The notes: generated by a model not told the origin, from the letters alone. Counted from the stretch's first letter, positions 25,089 through 34,585 are shown. The stretch: 64,000 nucleotides of DNA from CADEEL01 sp050246475 (GCA_050246475.1 JBFWVZ010000004.1:1-64000), one strand, 5' to 3'. Numbers and translations: made by a program.

Positions 25089-26948
25089 TCAGGCCGACGC
25101 TTCGATCGCTTCGCCTGCCGCGAGATAGGCTTCCTCCGCCCCGGCTGCTTCGCGCTCGGCTTCGATGCGCGCCTTGGCGAGCGTTTGGCGGCGTGCGGGC
25201 GGCGTCGTGGGATCGGCGAGTTCGGCATCGATGGACGCAAGCGCGGCGCTCGCGGCCTCCAAACGCGCTTCCGCTTCCGCGAACCGCTTTTTCAAGAGTT
25301 GCGGATTGACGCGCGGCGCGTTGGATTTCGTTGCGGCTTTCTGTGTCGGCGCTTGCTCGTCGGACGCGGCCTCAAGCGGCCCCGGCGCGCGTTCGCTCGC
25401 GAGCACGAGTGCGCGATAGTCTTCGAGGTCGCCATCATAGGGCGCCGCGCGCCCATCCTTCACCAGCCACAAGCGATCCGCGCACGCTTCGGCGAGATAG
25501 ACGTCGTGCGTGATGAGCAGCACGGCGCCTTCGTATTCGTTGAGCGCGAAGATGAGCGCTTCGCGGCTGTCGATGTCCAAGTGGCTCGTCGGTTCGTCGA
25601 GGATGAGGATGTGCGGCTTCTGCATAGCGGTGAGGCCCAAGAGCAGCCGCACCTTCTCTCCGCCGGAGAGCTTCTCGACTTGCGTTTCGATCTTCTCGCG
25701 CCCGAAGCCGAGTTGCGCGGCGACGGAGCGGAGCGCGGCCTGCCCAAGCTCGGGACGCAAGTCGCGCACGTGATCGAGGACGCTTTCGCCGGGGCGCAAT
25801 TCGTCCAGCTGATCTTGTGAGAAATAGCCGACCTTCACGGCCTTCGAAGCGCGCCGCTTGCCGCCCAGCAACGGCAAACGATCCGCGATGGACTTAACCA
25901 GCGTCGTCTTGCCTTGGCCGTTGACGCCGACGATCGCCACGCGATCGTCGTGGTCGATCCGTAGACTGACGTTCTTGAGCACCGGCCGGCCCGTCTCGTA
26001 GCCGAGGTCAGCGTGCTCAAGCTGCATGAGCGGTGAAGCAAGCTCCTCGGGGCTCTCGAAATGAAAGGGGGTCGTGCGCTCCTCCAGCGGCACGACGATC
26101 TCCTGCATCTTCTCGATCATTTTCACGCGGCTCTGCGCTTGGCGCGCCTTGGAGGCCTTGTAGCGGAAGCGATCGACGAAGCTCTGCAAGTGCGCGCGCT
26201 GGCGATCCTGTTTTTCTTTTTCCGCGCTGAGCAAGGCGGCGCGCTCGGCGCGCTTGCGCAGATAGTTTTCATAGCCGCCCGGATGAACGGAGAGCTTCAG
26301 CGCATCGAGCGCCAGGATGTGTGTGACGGCGTTGTTCAGTACGTCGCGGTCGTGGCTGACGAGCACGACCGTGTTGGGATATTTGCGCAGATGGGCTTCG
26401 AGCCAGGCGGCGCCTTCAAGATCGAGATAATTGGTCGGCTCGTCTAGCAACAAGAGATCGGGCGTCGAGAAAAGCACGCCGCCGAGCGCGGCGCGCATGC
26501 GCCAGCCGCCGGAAAATTCCGCGCAGGCGCGCTTGAGGTCATCCTGCCGGAAGCCGAGGCCGACAAGGATTTCCGCCGCGCGCGCTTCGGCGGAATGCGC
26601 GTCGATATCGTAGAGGCGCGTGTGGATGTCGGCGATGCGGTGCGGATCGGTCGCTATTTCCGCTTCGGCTATGAGCGCGGCGCGCTCGTGATCGGCGGCG
26701 AGCACGACCTCGATCAGCGCATCGGCGACGGGCGCGACCTCCTGCGCGACGAAGCCGAAGCGCGCGCCGCGCTGGATGCGGATTTCGGGATGCTCGTCGG
26801 CCTCCTGGATGAGCTTCAGCAGCGTGGACTTGCCGGTGCCGTTGCGCCCCACGAGGCCGACCTTCCAGCCCGACGCAATCTGCGCCGTGGCGGCGTCGAA
26901 GAGAACGCGCCCCTGGATGCGGTAGGTGAGGTCGGTGATGGAGAGCAT
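25089..26948 (-). CDS. ABC-F family ATPase (YheS/Uup-like)
   Basis: A 619-residue soluble protein with two ABC domains in tandem and no membrane part. First Walker A 'GRNGTGKST' (34-42), signature 'FSGGWRMR', Walker B 'LLLLDEPTNYLD'; second Walker A 'GVNGQGKTT', signature 'LSGGEKVR', Walker B 'ILILDEPTSHLD'. The linker between them is charged and helical, and the last ~90 residues are a predicted coiled coil. ABC-F proteins act on ribosomes. The frame stays open far upstream of ATG 26948 but that part has no family similarity. Confidence 0.92.
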   Translation of the reverse strand: MLSITDLTYRIQGRVLFDAATAQIASGWKVGLVGRNGTGKSTLLKLIQEADEHPEIRIQRGARFGFVAQEVAPVADALIEVVLAADHERAALIAEAEIATDPHRIADIHTRLYDIDAHSAEARAAEILVGLGFRQDDLKRACAEFSGGWRMRAALGGVLFSTPDLLLLDEPTNYLDLEGAAWLEAHLRKYPNTVVLVSHDRDVLNNAVTHILALDALKLSVHPGGYENYLRKRAERAALLSAEKEKQDRQRAHLQSFVDRFRYKASKARQAQSRVKMIEKMQEIVVPLEERTTPFHFESPEELASPLMQLEHADLGYETGRPVLKNVSLRIDHDDRVAIVGVNGQGKTTLVKSIADRLPLLGGKRRASKAVKVGYFSQDQLDELRPGESVLDHVRDLRPELGQAALRSVAAQLGFGREKIETQVEKLSGGEKVRLLLGLTAMQKPHILILDEPTSHLDIDSREALIFALNEYEGAVLLITHDVYLAEACADRLWLVKDGRAAPYDGDLEDYRALVLASERAPGPLEAASDEQAPTQKAATKSNAPRVNPQLLKKRFAEAEARLEAASAALASIDAELADPTTPPARRQTLAKARIEAEREAAGAEEAYLAAGEAIEASA

Positions 26949-26998
26949 GGGGCGCGCGCAATCGCAGAGATGCGCGCGGAGGTCAAACGCGCGCCCCT

Positions 26999-28360
26999 TC
27001 AGGCCGCTTGCTTCCGCCGCAGCCTCTGCTCGAACCGCCGGTTCAAGCGGCTCTTGGGCTTCAGCGCCGTGCGCTCCGCGACCAGCGCGCGCGCCAGCGC
27101 ATCCGCCTGCGCCCGCAACGCCGCCTCGGTGTAGGTGAGGTGGATGAGGTCGCATTGCGCGACGCTGCCGCCGCAGCGATCCGCGATGTGGCGCACCTTG
27201 ACCAGCCAATCGATGCACGCGGCGTAATCGTCGTGCGCGAAGGCGATGAACGCCTCCGTGAGCGGCGCGGCGAGGGCCTCCTCCTCGGGCGCGGGCATGG
27301 CCCCGGCCTGCACACGCCGCAGCGCATCGAACGCGCGCGCGGCGGCGTGCGTGCGCCCGGCCCAGGCGAACGCCATGATCGCGTGCACGATGAAGAACGG
27401 GCGCGCGGCGGAGAGATCGTGCGCCTCCCAGCGATCCGCGAGCGCGTTCCAGCGTGCGCCGGCTTCGATCCCGAGCAGCTCGAGCCGCCACAGCAGGGCC
27501 GAGGCGTCGGCCAGCACTGAGATAGAGGGCCGCGCATTGGCGATCACGTCGTCATGCACGGCCAAGGCCGCGATCGGATCGTCCGCATCGATGTGAAAGA
27601 GCGCTCGGTGCCACGCGAGATGGATGGAGAACCCGGCCCCTGCGGGCCAGGCCGCCTCCGTCTCCGCGAGGAAAGCCAATCCCTCGCGCGCCCGGCCCTG
27701 CATCTCCATCACGTGCGCGACAACGTGGACCGCGCCCAGATGCATCGGGTCGATCGTGAGCGCGCGGCGCGCGATCTTCTCTGCGTTGCGATATTCGCCG
27801 TTCTCTTCAAGGCCGAACGCGTACATCGCGAGCACGCTGGCGCAATGCTCGTCGCGCGCGTCCCATTCGGGCAGCACTTGGGCGACGCGGTCGCGCAGCA
27901 TCGTGCGCCGGCCCAAGCGGAAATCGAGCGCGTGCGCAACGCAGAGCGCCAGAATGTCGTGCGGATCGGCGATGACGATGGCGCCGTAACGCTCAAGCGC
28001 GCGCGTGGGTTCACGATCGAGCCAAGCCCGCGCGGCGCGCGCGTGGCGCCGCGCCGGATCGTTCTCCGCCGTGGACGCTTCAATGGCGCCGATCGATTCG
28101 GCCAGGGTCGACCGCGCGCGGTCGTCATCCGCTGTGATGATGAGCGCAATGCGCAGGCAATGCGCCTCAATGCAGCAAGGATCGTCGGCGAGCGCGCGCG
28201 CGATGAGCGGCGCGGGATCGCCGCGATGCGTCAGCATCAGCGTCATCGCGTCGCGACATCGCTGCGCGGCGCCGCCGCACGCCCTGGAGGGGCGGTATCG
28301 CCGGCTCTGAATAAACACGTCCATCGCTCCATTGAAGAGTGAAGCGATCGGGTAAGGCAT
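26999..28360 (-). CDS. Tetratricopeptide-type protein similar to TTC38
   Basis: A 453-residue, almost wholly helical, His/Trp-rich protein. 'GAVHVVAHVMEMQGRAREGLAFL', 'HLAWHRALFHID' and 'AMYAFGLEENGEYRNAEKIARRAL' match the pattern of the TTC38 family, whose members have TPR-like repeats and no proven activity. No signal peptide or membrane segment. The stop lies 50 bases before the ABC-F start on the same strand, so they may be cotranscribed. An alternative ATG 12 codons in (28324) is possible. Confidence 0.72.
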   Translation of the reverse strand: MPYPIASLFNGAMDVFIQSRRYRPSRACGGAAQRCRDAMTLMLTHRGDPAPLIARALADDPCCIEAHCLRIALIITADDDRARSTLAESIGAIEASTAENDPARRHARAARAWLDREPTRALERYGAIVIADPHDILALCVAHALDFRLGRRTMLRDRVAQVLPEWDARDEHCASVLAMYAFGLEENGEYRNAEKIARRALTIDPMHLGAVHVVAHVMEMQGRAREGLAFLAETEAAWPAGAGFSIHLAWHRALFHIDADDPIAALAVHDDVIANARPSISVLADASALLWRLELLGIEAGARWNALADRWEAHDLSAARPFFIVHAIMAFAWAGRTHAAARAFDALRRVQAGAMPAPEEEALAAPLTEAFIAFAHDDYAACIDWLVKVRHIADRCGGSVAQCDLIHLTYTEAALRAQADALARALVAERTALKPKSRLNRRFEQRLRRKQAA

Positions 28361-28512
28361 GCGCGCGCCCGCGCGACATGACGCCGGTCACATCGGGAAG
28401 AACAGCCCGCCCGTCGCGGCATTTTTCGTGATTTTGGACATTTTGGTGGAGACGCGGGCCTCATCGCCTATGCTGGCCCGCCAACCCCAATTTTTCCGTC
28501 ACGGGAGGCGAC

Positions 28513-29544
28513 ATGACCACCACCTGGATCATCATCGCGGCTTTGGGCGTGCTGGTCGCGCTTCTCGTGCTGCTCATCGTCACGCGCGGCTACATCGCGC
28601 GGACCGACCGCACCTATATGACGCACGACGAAGTCGGCTTCCGGCGCGCGCTTTCGGGCTGGGGCATCATCTGGGGCATCTTCGAGAGCATCGTCAAAGG
28701 CCCGAATGCGCCGCGCCTCGAATATGTCGCGATAGACCCCACGACCGGGCAGCGCCGCTCCGGCTATCTGCTCGATCCGCGCACGGGGTCGATCAATCTG
28801 CGTCCGCAATATTGCGTGCCGCTGCCGTTTCTCGCGACGACGGCGGATTCCCATCAGCTGCTGGTCGAGGCGCGCGTTCAGTTCAGCCTCAACCGCGATC
28901 TGATGAAGTACGTCTATCAGCTCGACGATTTCGGCCTCGCGCTCGAAACGCGCATACAAAGCGCGATGCGCGCCGAGATCGGGCGGTGCAACGATGAAGT
29001 GCTGCGCGCATCATTGAGCGAAGTGGAATCAAAAGTCGTCGAGCGGCTGCGCCAAGCGGAGCGCGACGGCGACGAGGTGGGCGAAGCGGGCATGGCGCTC
29101 GGCGTCAACTTCCACACCGTCAGCTTCACTTATGGCGCCGTCGATGACGAAGTGACGGCGATGGCAATGCACGCAATCCCCGCTCAGACGCCAGCCGCGC
29201 CGGGCGAACCGGCCGCCGCCGCTGGCGTTCGCGCTGCGCGCACGCTCGCTGCCGGGCAAAGCGCTTTGTCTTTGCGGCCGACGCAATTGGATACGCTCGC
29301 GGATGTGTTCAAAGGCCGCGACGCCGCTTCGACGCAAGCGCTGCTCGCGATGCTCGAAATGCAGACGCGTCAGAACATCGCCGAAGCGCTCGCGGGCTCC
29401 GGGCAGGTGATCATCGTGACGACGCAGGAAGCCGGCCTCGCGGGCGCGACCTCGCACTACGATGCGATCTCGCGCGTGGTCGGGCGTGCGGATGCCGCGC
29501 GGCAGGCGGAAGCGAAAAGCGGAGAGGCGGCGCGGGGGGTGTGA
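28513..29544 (+). CDS. SPFH/Band-7 domain membrane protein
   Basis: A 343-residue stomatin-like protein. One N-terminal membrane helix (about 4-24), then an SPFH region with 'YLLDPRTGSINLRPQYCVPLPFLATTADS' type strands and 'VEARVQFSLN', and a C-terminal Ala/Glu-rich helical tail that in relatives drives oligomerisation. Slipins form large ring scaffolds in the inner membrane; no NfeD partner is adjacent. GGGAGG precedes ATG 28513 at good spacing. Divergent from the TPR gene. Confidence 0.85.
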   Translation: MTTTWIIIAALGVLVALLVLLIVTRGYIARTDRTYMTHDEVGFRRALSGWGIIWGIFESIVKGPNAPRLEYVAIDPTTGQRRSGYLLDPRTGSINLRPQYCVPLPFLATTADSHQLLVEARVQFSLNRDLMKYVYQLDDFGLALETRIQSAMRAEIGRCNDEVLRASLSEVESKVVERLRQAERDGDEVGEAGMALGVNFHTVSFTYGAVDDEVTAMAMHAIPAQTPAAPGEPAAAAGVRAARTLAAGQSALSLRPTQLDTLADVFKGRDAASTQALLAMLEMQTRQNIAEALAGSGQVIIVTTQEAGLAGATSHYDAISRVVGRADAARQAEAKSGEAARGV

Positions 29545-29596
29545 ACAGAAGAACCTGCCGTTGCCAATCGGGCGGACGCTCCCTCAAATCGTTTGA

Positions 29597-30247
29597 ATGA
29601 GCGACTCGCCACAGGAACGAACCCCGCTTGAGACAGGACTAGCCGCAATTGAGCGGCTCGAAGCGGATATTGTGCGAAAGGCCGCTGCGACCGTGCAAGC
29701 GGGTGACCCCATCTTCCACGCGCACTTCTTCTTGATAGGTATCGTCAAGCGGACGTTGGCCCAGGCCTCTGGATTTCGCAGTCTTATAAGGCAAAAGAAT
29801 TTTCAATGCGCCGCCGCAATTCTACGAATGCAACTTGACTCCGCCATGCGCGTGAACGCGCTTCGGTTGGTTTCGGACCCGAGCGATTTCTGTCGAATGT
29901 GGTTTAATGGAACTCCGATCAATAAACTCAAAAGCGCAGACGGTCACAAGCTCACCGACTACTTCTTGCGGACGAAACTATCGGAGGAATACGACTGGAT
30001 TGATGCGGTCTACACCGACGCCTCGAACTTTGTTCACTTCTCGGCGCGTCACTTTTTCACCGCGCTGACGGAAACAAACAAAGACGAAATGTTCATCCAG
30101 CTAGCCATTACAGCGGAGGATCCACCGAGACCCGACAAGGACTATTTTGAAGTTGTCGATGCGTTCTTCAATGCTACGCGTGTTACGGGAGTGCTCGTTC
30201 TAGGCGCGCTCCACTCACTTGTTCCGCAGAAACAAGCGGATGTCTAA
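29597..30247 (+). CDS. Unknown helical protein, possibly HEPN/DUF5677-like
   Basis: A 216-residue mostly helical soluble protein. The segment 'AAAILRMQLDSAMRVNALRLV' followed later by 'YTDASNFVHFSARHF' resembles the core of DUF5677-type proteins, distantly HEPN-like; the likeness is weak. The gene is markedly AT-richer than its neighbours, a sign of horizontal transfer, and its stop overlaps tail-to-tail with the acyl-CoA synthetase gene by four bases. If HEPN-like it could be a defence or nuclease gene, but no partner is adjacent. Confidence 0.65.
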   Translation: MSDSPQERTPLETGLAAIERLEADIVRKAAATVQAGDPIFHAHFFLIGIVKRTLAQASGFRSLIRQKNFQCAAAILRMQLDSAMRVNALRLVSDPSDFCRMWFNGTPINKLKSADGHKLTDYFLRTKLSEEYDWIDAVYTDASNFVHFSARHFFTALTETNKDEMFIQLAITAEDPPRPDKDYFEVVDAFFNATRVTGVLVLGALHSLVPQKQADV

Positions 30248-31929
30248 GCCGTCTTCTGCTCCAACAGTCCCAGCTCTTCGATCATCGCCTGCCGGATAAG
30301 GAACTTTTGCACTTTGCCGGTGACGGTCATCGGGAACGCTTCCACGAAGCGCACGTAGCGCGGCGCTTTGTAGTGGGCGATAGAGGCGCGGCAGTAGGCG
30401 ATGATCTCGGCTTCGTTGGCGGTTTCGCCGGGGTTGAGGCGCACCCACGCGCAGAGCTCTTCGCCGAATTTCTGATCCGGCACGCCGACGACGGCGACAT
30501 CCTCGATCTTCGGGTGCTTGTAGAGAAATTCCTCGATCTCGCGCGGATAGATGTTCTCGCCGCCGCGGATCACCATGTCCTTGATGCGCCCGACGATGTT
30601 GCCGTAGCCCTCCGCGTCGATGGTGGCGAGATCGCCCGTGTGCATCCAGCCGTCCGCGTCGATGGCGTCGGCGGTTTTCTCGTCATCGGCCCAATAGCCG
30701 AGCATCACGCTATAGCCGCGCGTGCAGAGTTCGCCCGCTTCGCCGCGCGCGACGGTTTTGCCCTCGCCGTCCACGACCTTCACTTCGAGATGCGGCTGAA
30801 TGCGCCCGATGGTGGAGACGCGCCGCTCCATGGAATCGTCCACCGCGCTTTGGAAGGAGACGGGGCTCGTCTCCGTCATGCCGTAAGCGATCGTCACTTC
30901 GCGCATGTTCATGCGCTCGATCACCTGCTTCATCACCTCCACCGGACAGGGGGAGCCCGCCATGATGCCGGTGCGCAGCGAGGAGAGATCGAAGCGCGCG
31001 AAATCGGAATGGCCAAGCTCGGCAATGAACATGGTCGGCACGCCGTAGAGCGCCGTGCAGCGCTCCTTCGAAACCGCTTCGAGCACCGCGCCCGGCTCGA
31101 AGCTCTCCGCGGGATAGACGACAGCGGCGCCGTGCGTGATGCCCGCGAGGTTGGCCATCACCATGCCGAAGCAATGATAGAGCGGCACCGGCGCGCAGAT
31201 GCGGTCATTTTCGGAGAGCGCGATGGCGCGGCCGACGAAGTATCCGTTGTTCAAGATGTTGCGGTGCGTGAGCGTCGCGCCCTTGGGGAGGCCCGTGGTG
31301 CCCGATGTGAACTGGATGTTGATCGCGTCGGTGTTCTTGAGCTTCGCGCCGATCGTTTTGAGCTGCATCAGGTGCGAAGCGTCCGCCTTGCCCGGCACGT
31401 CCGCGAAATTGAGCCAGCCGGCGCGCTTCTCTTCGCCCAGCTTGATGAGGATTTTGAGCGCGGGGAAGTTCTCGCTGGCGAGGGCGCCTGGCGTGCTCGT
31501 CGCGACTTCCGGCGCCAGCTGCTCGATCGTCGCGAGATATTCGCTCGTCTTGAAGCGCTCGGCCGAGACGAGCGCCTTCACACCGACTTTGTTGAGCGTG
31601 TACTCTACCTCCGCCGAACGGTAGGCCGGATTGATCGTGACGAGGATGAACCCCGCTTTCGCCGCGGCCATCTGCGTCAGGGCCCATTCGGCGTTGGTGG
31701 TGGACCAGATGCCGATCCGTTCGCCCGGCTCGAGGCCGAGCGCGAGCAAGCCCGCCGCCAGCGCATCGGCGCGCGCGTTGAGCTCGGCGAACGTCCAGCG
31801 AATGTTCTGATGCACGGAGACAAGGGCCTCGCGGTTCGGCCACTTGCGCGCGGCCTCCTCCAGCGCTTGGCCGATGGTCGTTTCAAGAAGCGGCGGCGCA
31901 TCGACGCCGGTGACGTGCGCGAGGGTCAT
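30244..31929 (-). CDS. AMP-binding acyl-CoA synthetase
   Basis: A 561-residue adenylate-forming enzyme that activates a fatty or related acid to its CoA thioester. P-loop-like motif 'FTSGTTGLPKG' at 207-217, A5 motif 'IAYGMTETSP', A7 'TGDLATIDAEGYGNIVGRIKD', catalytic Lys in 'TGKVQKF' near the C-terminus. Layout matches medium/long-chain synthetases such as FadD3-like AMP-binding proteins. Cytoplasmic. It fits the two acyl-CoA dehydrogenases at 43963-46905 as a beta-oxidation set, though not adjacent. Confidence 0.9.
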   Translation of the reverse strand: MTLAHVTGVDAPPLLETTIGQALEEAARKWPNREALVSVHQNIRWTFAELNARADALAAGLLALGLEPGERIGIWSTTNAEWALTQMAAAKAGFILVTINPAYRSAEVEYTLNKVGVKALVSAERFKTSEYLATIEQLAPEVATSTPGALASENFPALKILIKLGEEKRAGWLNFADVPGKADASHLMQLKTIGAKLKNTDAINIQFTSGTTGLPKGATLTHRNILNNGYFVGRAIALSENDRICAPVPLYHCFGMVMANLAGITHGAAVVYPAESFEPGAVLEAVSKERCTALYGVPTMFIAELGHSDFARFDLSSLRTGIMAGSPCPVEVMKQVIERMNMREVTIAYGMTETSPVSFQSAVDDSMERRVSTIGRIQPHLEVKVVDGEGKTVARGEAGELCTRGYSVMLGYWADDEKTADAIDADGWMHTGDLATIDAEGYGNIVGRIKDMVIRGGENIYPREIEEFLYKHPKIEDVAVVGVPDQKFGEELCAWVRLNPGETANEAEIIAYCRASIAHYKAPRYVRFVEAFPMTVTGKVQKFLIRQAMIEELGLLEQKTA

Positions 31930-31992
31930 TGTGCATTCCTCTTCACGCGACTCTGCGCGCGTGTGGCGCGGCGTTCAAGCGCTGCGCTTCCA

Positions 31993-32087
31993 CTTCCCCC
32001 CCCTGAAAGGGGGAGGTGAGGAGGGGGTAAGCGCCGGCTTAGCAGAACGTTGCGCTCACCCCCTCTTACTCCCCCTTTCAGGGGGAG
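31993..32087. repeat. Bipartite intergenic palindromic element
   Basis: Left half: C-run, TGAAA, GGGGGAGGTGAGGAGGGGGTAAGCG. Right half is its near inverse: CGCTCACCCCCTCTTA then a perfect CTCCCCCT-TTC-AGGGGGAG hairpin (32069-32087). It occupies the gap between the acyl-CoA synthetase and the arginase-family gene and is closely related to the copy at 36305-36399. Confidence 0.75.
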
Positions 32088-32104
32088 ACGCGGCAAACGG
32101 AGCG

Positions 32105-32995
32105 TCAGCGCGTTTGAAATCCCGCCAGCAATTCCGCGAACCAGCGCGCGGCGGTGAGCGCCGAAATATCCGCCACATCGAGGCTGGGGTCGAACTCGGT
32201 CAAATCGACGGCGGCGACTTTCGGATGCGCCCCGATGAGGCGGGCGGCGTCGAAGAAATCCTGCGGCGAGATTCCGCCCGGCCGCGCGCCCGGCGCGCCG
32301 GGGAGATGCGCGCGATCGATCACGTCGATGTCGAAATCGACCAGGATCACGTCGGCGCGCTTGGAGACGAAGGCGAGCGCATCGGCCACGCAGCGCGCGA
32401 TGCCGTGCTTGCGCACGTCCGCCTGCGTGAGGACGTTGATGCCCGCATCCTTGGCCTTCTGATGCATCTTTTTCGTGTTGGCGAAGGGCGCGAGCCCGAT
32501 CTGTGCAATGCGATCGCCTGGCACGCCATCCTCCAGCAACGCCTGGATCGGGTTGCCGTTGTTCAAGCCGCAATCGGTGTCGCGGAGATCGAAATGCGCG
32601 TCGAGCGTGACGACGCCCACATTCGAGAGCGAGAGCCCGTGCGCGATGGGGCGCGTGATCGCGTTGTTCCCGCCGATGACGGCAAGGAGCCGCCCCGGCT
32701 TGGCGAGCGCGAGCGTCTTTTCCTTGATGGGCGTCAGCGCCTGAGACGGCTCCACAAGTTTGAGGTTGAGATCGCCGGCGTCGAACACGCGCAGATGCGC
32801 AAGATCCGTCTCCGTTTCGAGGTCGTAGACGGAAAGACGCGGCAAGGTTTGCCGGAAGACGCGCGGGCCAAGATCGCAACGCCCCGGCGTCAGCGAGCGC
32901 TCAGAAAGCGGCGCGCCCAGAAGCGCAACGGGCGCGGACGCGTCATCGGTGATGAGATCGGCCAGCGACGTCCAGGAGCGGCATTCTGAGGTCAT
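32105..32995 (-). CDS. Arginase-superfamily amidinohydrolase, probable formimidoylglutamase
   Basis: A 296-residue ureohydrolase-fold protein. Metal motifs 'LDAHFDLR' (D132, H134, D136) and 'VDFDIDVID' (D222, D224) are present, but the usual GGDH that supplies the first His ligand is 'GGNN' (N110, N111), and the usual DP after the last motif is D-R. Beside hutI/hutU/hutH it most likely splits N-formimino-L-glutamate to glutamate and formamide (HutG role). Its start overlaps the stop of the small upstream gene (ATGA). The altered ligand leaves the exact activity open. Confidence 0.78.
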   Translation of the reverse strand: MTSECRSWTSLADLITDDASAPVALLGAPLSERSLTPGRCDLGPRVFRQTLPRLSVYDLETETDLAHLRVFDAGDLNLKLVEPSQALTPIKEKTLALAKPGRLLAVIGGNNAITRPIAHGLSLSNVGVVTLDAHFDLRDTDCGLNNGNPIQALLEDGVPGDRIAQIGLAPFANTKKMHQKAKDAGINVLTQADVRKHGIARCVADALAFVSKRADVILVDFDIDVIDRAHLPGAPGARPGGISPQDFFDAARLIGAHPKVAAVDLTEFDPSLDVADISALTAARWFAELLAGFQTR

Positions 32996-33291
32996 GCTTC
33001 ATCCAAATTGATTTGCGCGAAGCCGTGATAGCGCGCCGCGCCGTTCGGACCGAACGCAGTGAGATTGCATTGGCCGTCCCAATTTGCATGGCGTTGAAGC
33101 AGCGTCACGCGCAACCCATCGAGCAACTGCCCCGTTTGGCTCGCAACGCCAGTAGCGGCGAAGCGCGGCGTGCGTTCGACGCTTGCGACAGCCAGGAAGA
33201 AGGGGGCGGGGACGGTTATGGTCTCCTGTTTGTCGGCAGCGACCCATCCCCAGCAGTAAACCGGCGTCACGAGGAGGGGCTTGGCGTGCAT
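32992..33291 (-). CDS. Small conserved-position protein in the hut cluster
   Basis: A 99-residue protein ('MHAKPLLVTPVYCWGW...') with beta-strand character and a C-terminal 'ANWDGQCNLTAFGPNGAARYHGF'. It is translationally coupled to the arginase-family gene by an ATGA overlap and lies 76 bases from the divergent hutI. Start at ATG 33291 is chosen because longer versions run into the hutI gene. No signal peptide. I do not recognise the family; by position it belongs to histidine utilisation. Confidence 0.5.
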   Translation of the reverse strand: MHAKPLLVTPVYCWGWVAADKQETITVPAPFFLAVASVERTPRFAATGVASQTGQLLDGLRVTLLQRHANWDGQCNLTAFGPNGAARYHGFAQINLDEA

Positions 33292-33367
33292 GGATCGCCA
33301 TGCGCGCGCGCCGCGCGCCAAGTCAAGCGCTGGAGGGCCGGGCCGCGCCGTTCTATAGAGCGCGCGC

Positions 33368-34585
33368 ATGTGGGATTCCCTCTGGCTCAACGTGCATTTG
33401 GCGACCATGGCCGGCCCCGGCTACGGCGCGGTGCGCGACGGCGCGTTGGGCGTGGCGGGCGGCAAGATCGTGTGGGCGGGCGCGCGGAGGGATCTTCCGG
33501 ATGCGCCGTCCTCGGTGGCGCGCGACGTCCACGATTGCGCCGGCGGTTGGATCACGCCGGGGCTCGTGGATTGCCACACGCATCTCGTGTTCGGCGGCAA
33601 CCGCGCGCGCGAGTTTGAGATGCGTCTCGAAGGCGCGAGCTATGAGGAGATCGCGCGCGCGGGCGGGGGGATCGTCTCAACGGTCGCGGCCACGCGCGCC
33701 GCGAGCGAAGAGGATCTGGTCGAGAGCGCAGCGGCGCGCCTGCGCGCGCTGATGGCGGAAGGCGTCACGACCGTCGAGATCAAGTCAGGCTACGGACTCT
33801 CCACGGCCGAAGAATCCAAGCTGCTGCGCGCGGCGCGCGCGCTGGGCGAGGCGCATGACGTGCGCGTGCGGACGACGCTGCTGGGCCTCCACGCGCTGCC
33901 GCCCGAGTTTGGGGACGATCGCGGCGCTTATGTGGAGCTTGTCGCGCGCGAGATGATCCCCGCAATTGCGCAAGCAGGATTGGCCGATGCGGTGGACGCC
34001 TTCTGCGAGCGCATCGGCTTCGACGCGCGCGAGACGGAGCGCGTGTTCGCCGCCGCCAAGGCGCACAATTTGGCGATCAAGCTCCACGCAGAGCAGCTCT
34101 CCGATTCCGGCGGCGCAGCGCTCGCGGCGCACTATGGCGCGCTCTCGGCGGATCATTTGGAATACGTTTCAGACATCGGCATTTCCGCGATGGCCCGCGC
34201 GGGCACGGTGGCGGTGCTGCTGCCCGGCGCGTTCTACATGCTGCGCGAAACGCAACTGCCGCCGATCCAGAAACTCCGTGATGCGGGCGTGCCGATGGCG
34301 CTCGCCACTGATTGCAATCCGGGCACCTCGCCGGTCGCCTCGCCGCTCATGGTGATGAATATGGCGGCGACCCTCTTCCGCATGACGCCGGAAGAAGCGC
34401 TCGCGGGTTTGACGCGCGAAGGCGCACGCGCGCTGGGCTTGCTCGATGAGATCGGCACGCTCGAAGTGGGCAAAGCCGCGGATTTCGCGCTCTGGCGCAT
34501 CGGTGAGCCCGCCGAGCTTTCGTACTGGATCGGCGCCGATCTTCTGGAAGAGCGCGTCTTCGCCGGCGCGCCAGCGTTCGCTTGA
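33368..34585 (+). CDS. hutI: Imidazolonepropionase
   Basis: A 405-residue amidohydrolase that opens 4-imidazolone-5-propanoate to N-formimino-L-glutamate, step three of histidine breakdown. Metal motif 'DCHTHLVFGG' (H70, H72), 'LHAEQLSDSGGAALAAHYGALSADHLEY' segment with the next His residues, and 'ATDCNPGTSP' with the catalytic Asp. Length is normal. hutU follows 4 bases after its stop. It is divergent from the 99-residue gene and the amidinohydrolase, so one intergenic region of about 76 bases controls both arms. Confidence 0.95.
   Translation: MWDSLWLNVHLATMAGPGYGAVRDGALGVAGGKIVWAGARRDLPDAPSSVARDVHDCAGGWITPGLVDCHTHLVFGGNRAREFEMRLEGASYEEIARAGGGIVSTVAATRAASEEDLVESAAARLRALMAEGVTTVEIKSGYGLSTAEESKLLRAARALGEAHDVRVRTTLLGLHALPPEFGDDRGAYVELVAREMIPAIAQAGLADAVDAFCERIGFDARETERVFAAAKAHNLAIKLHAEQLSDSGGAALAAHYGALSADHLEYVSDIGISAMARAGTVAVLLPGAFYMLRETQLPPIQKLRDAGVPMALATDCNPGTSPVASPLMVMNMAATLFRMTPEEALAGLTREGARALGLLDEIGTLEVGKAADFALWRIGEPAELSYWIGADLLEERVFAGAPAFA

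Noticed and set aside
26949..27491. Upstream extension of the ABC-F frame (about 180 Arg-rich residues)
   Set aside because: The added sequence is the antisense-type shadow of the TPR gene (26999-28360), lacks any domain, and ABC-F proteins of this type normally begin with the segment at 26948.
30307..32019. 570-codon open frame antisense to the acyl-CoA synthetase
   Set aside because: The opposite strand encodes a complete adenylate-forming enzyme; this frame is a His/Arg/Asp-rich shadow.
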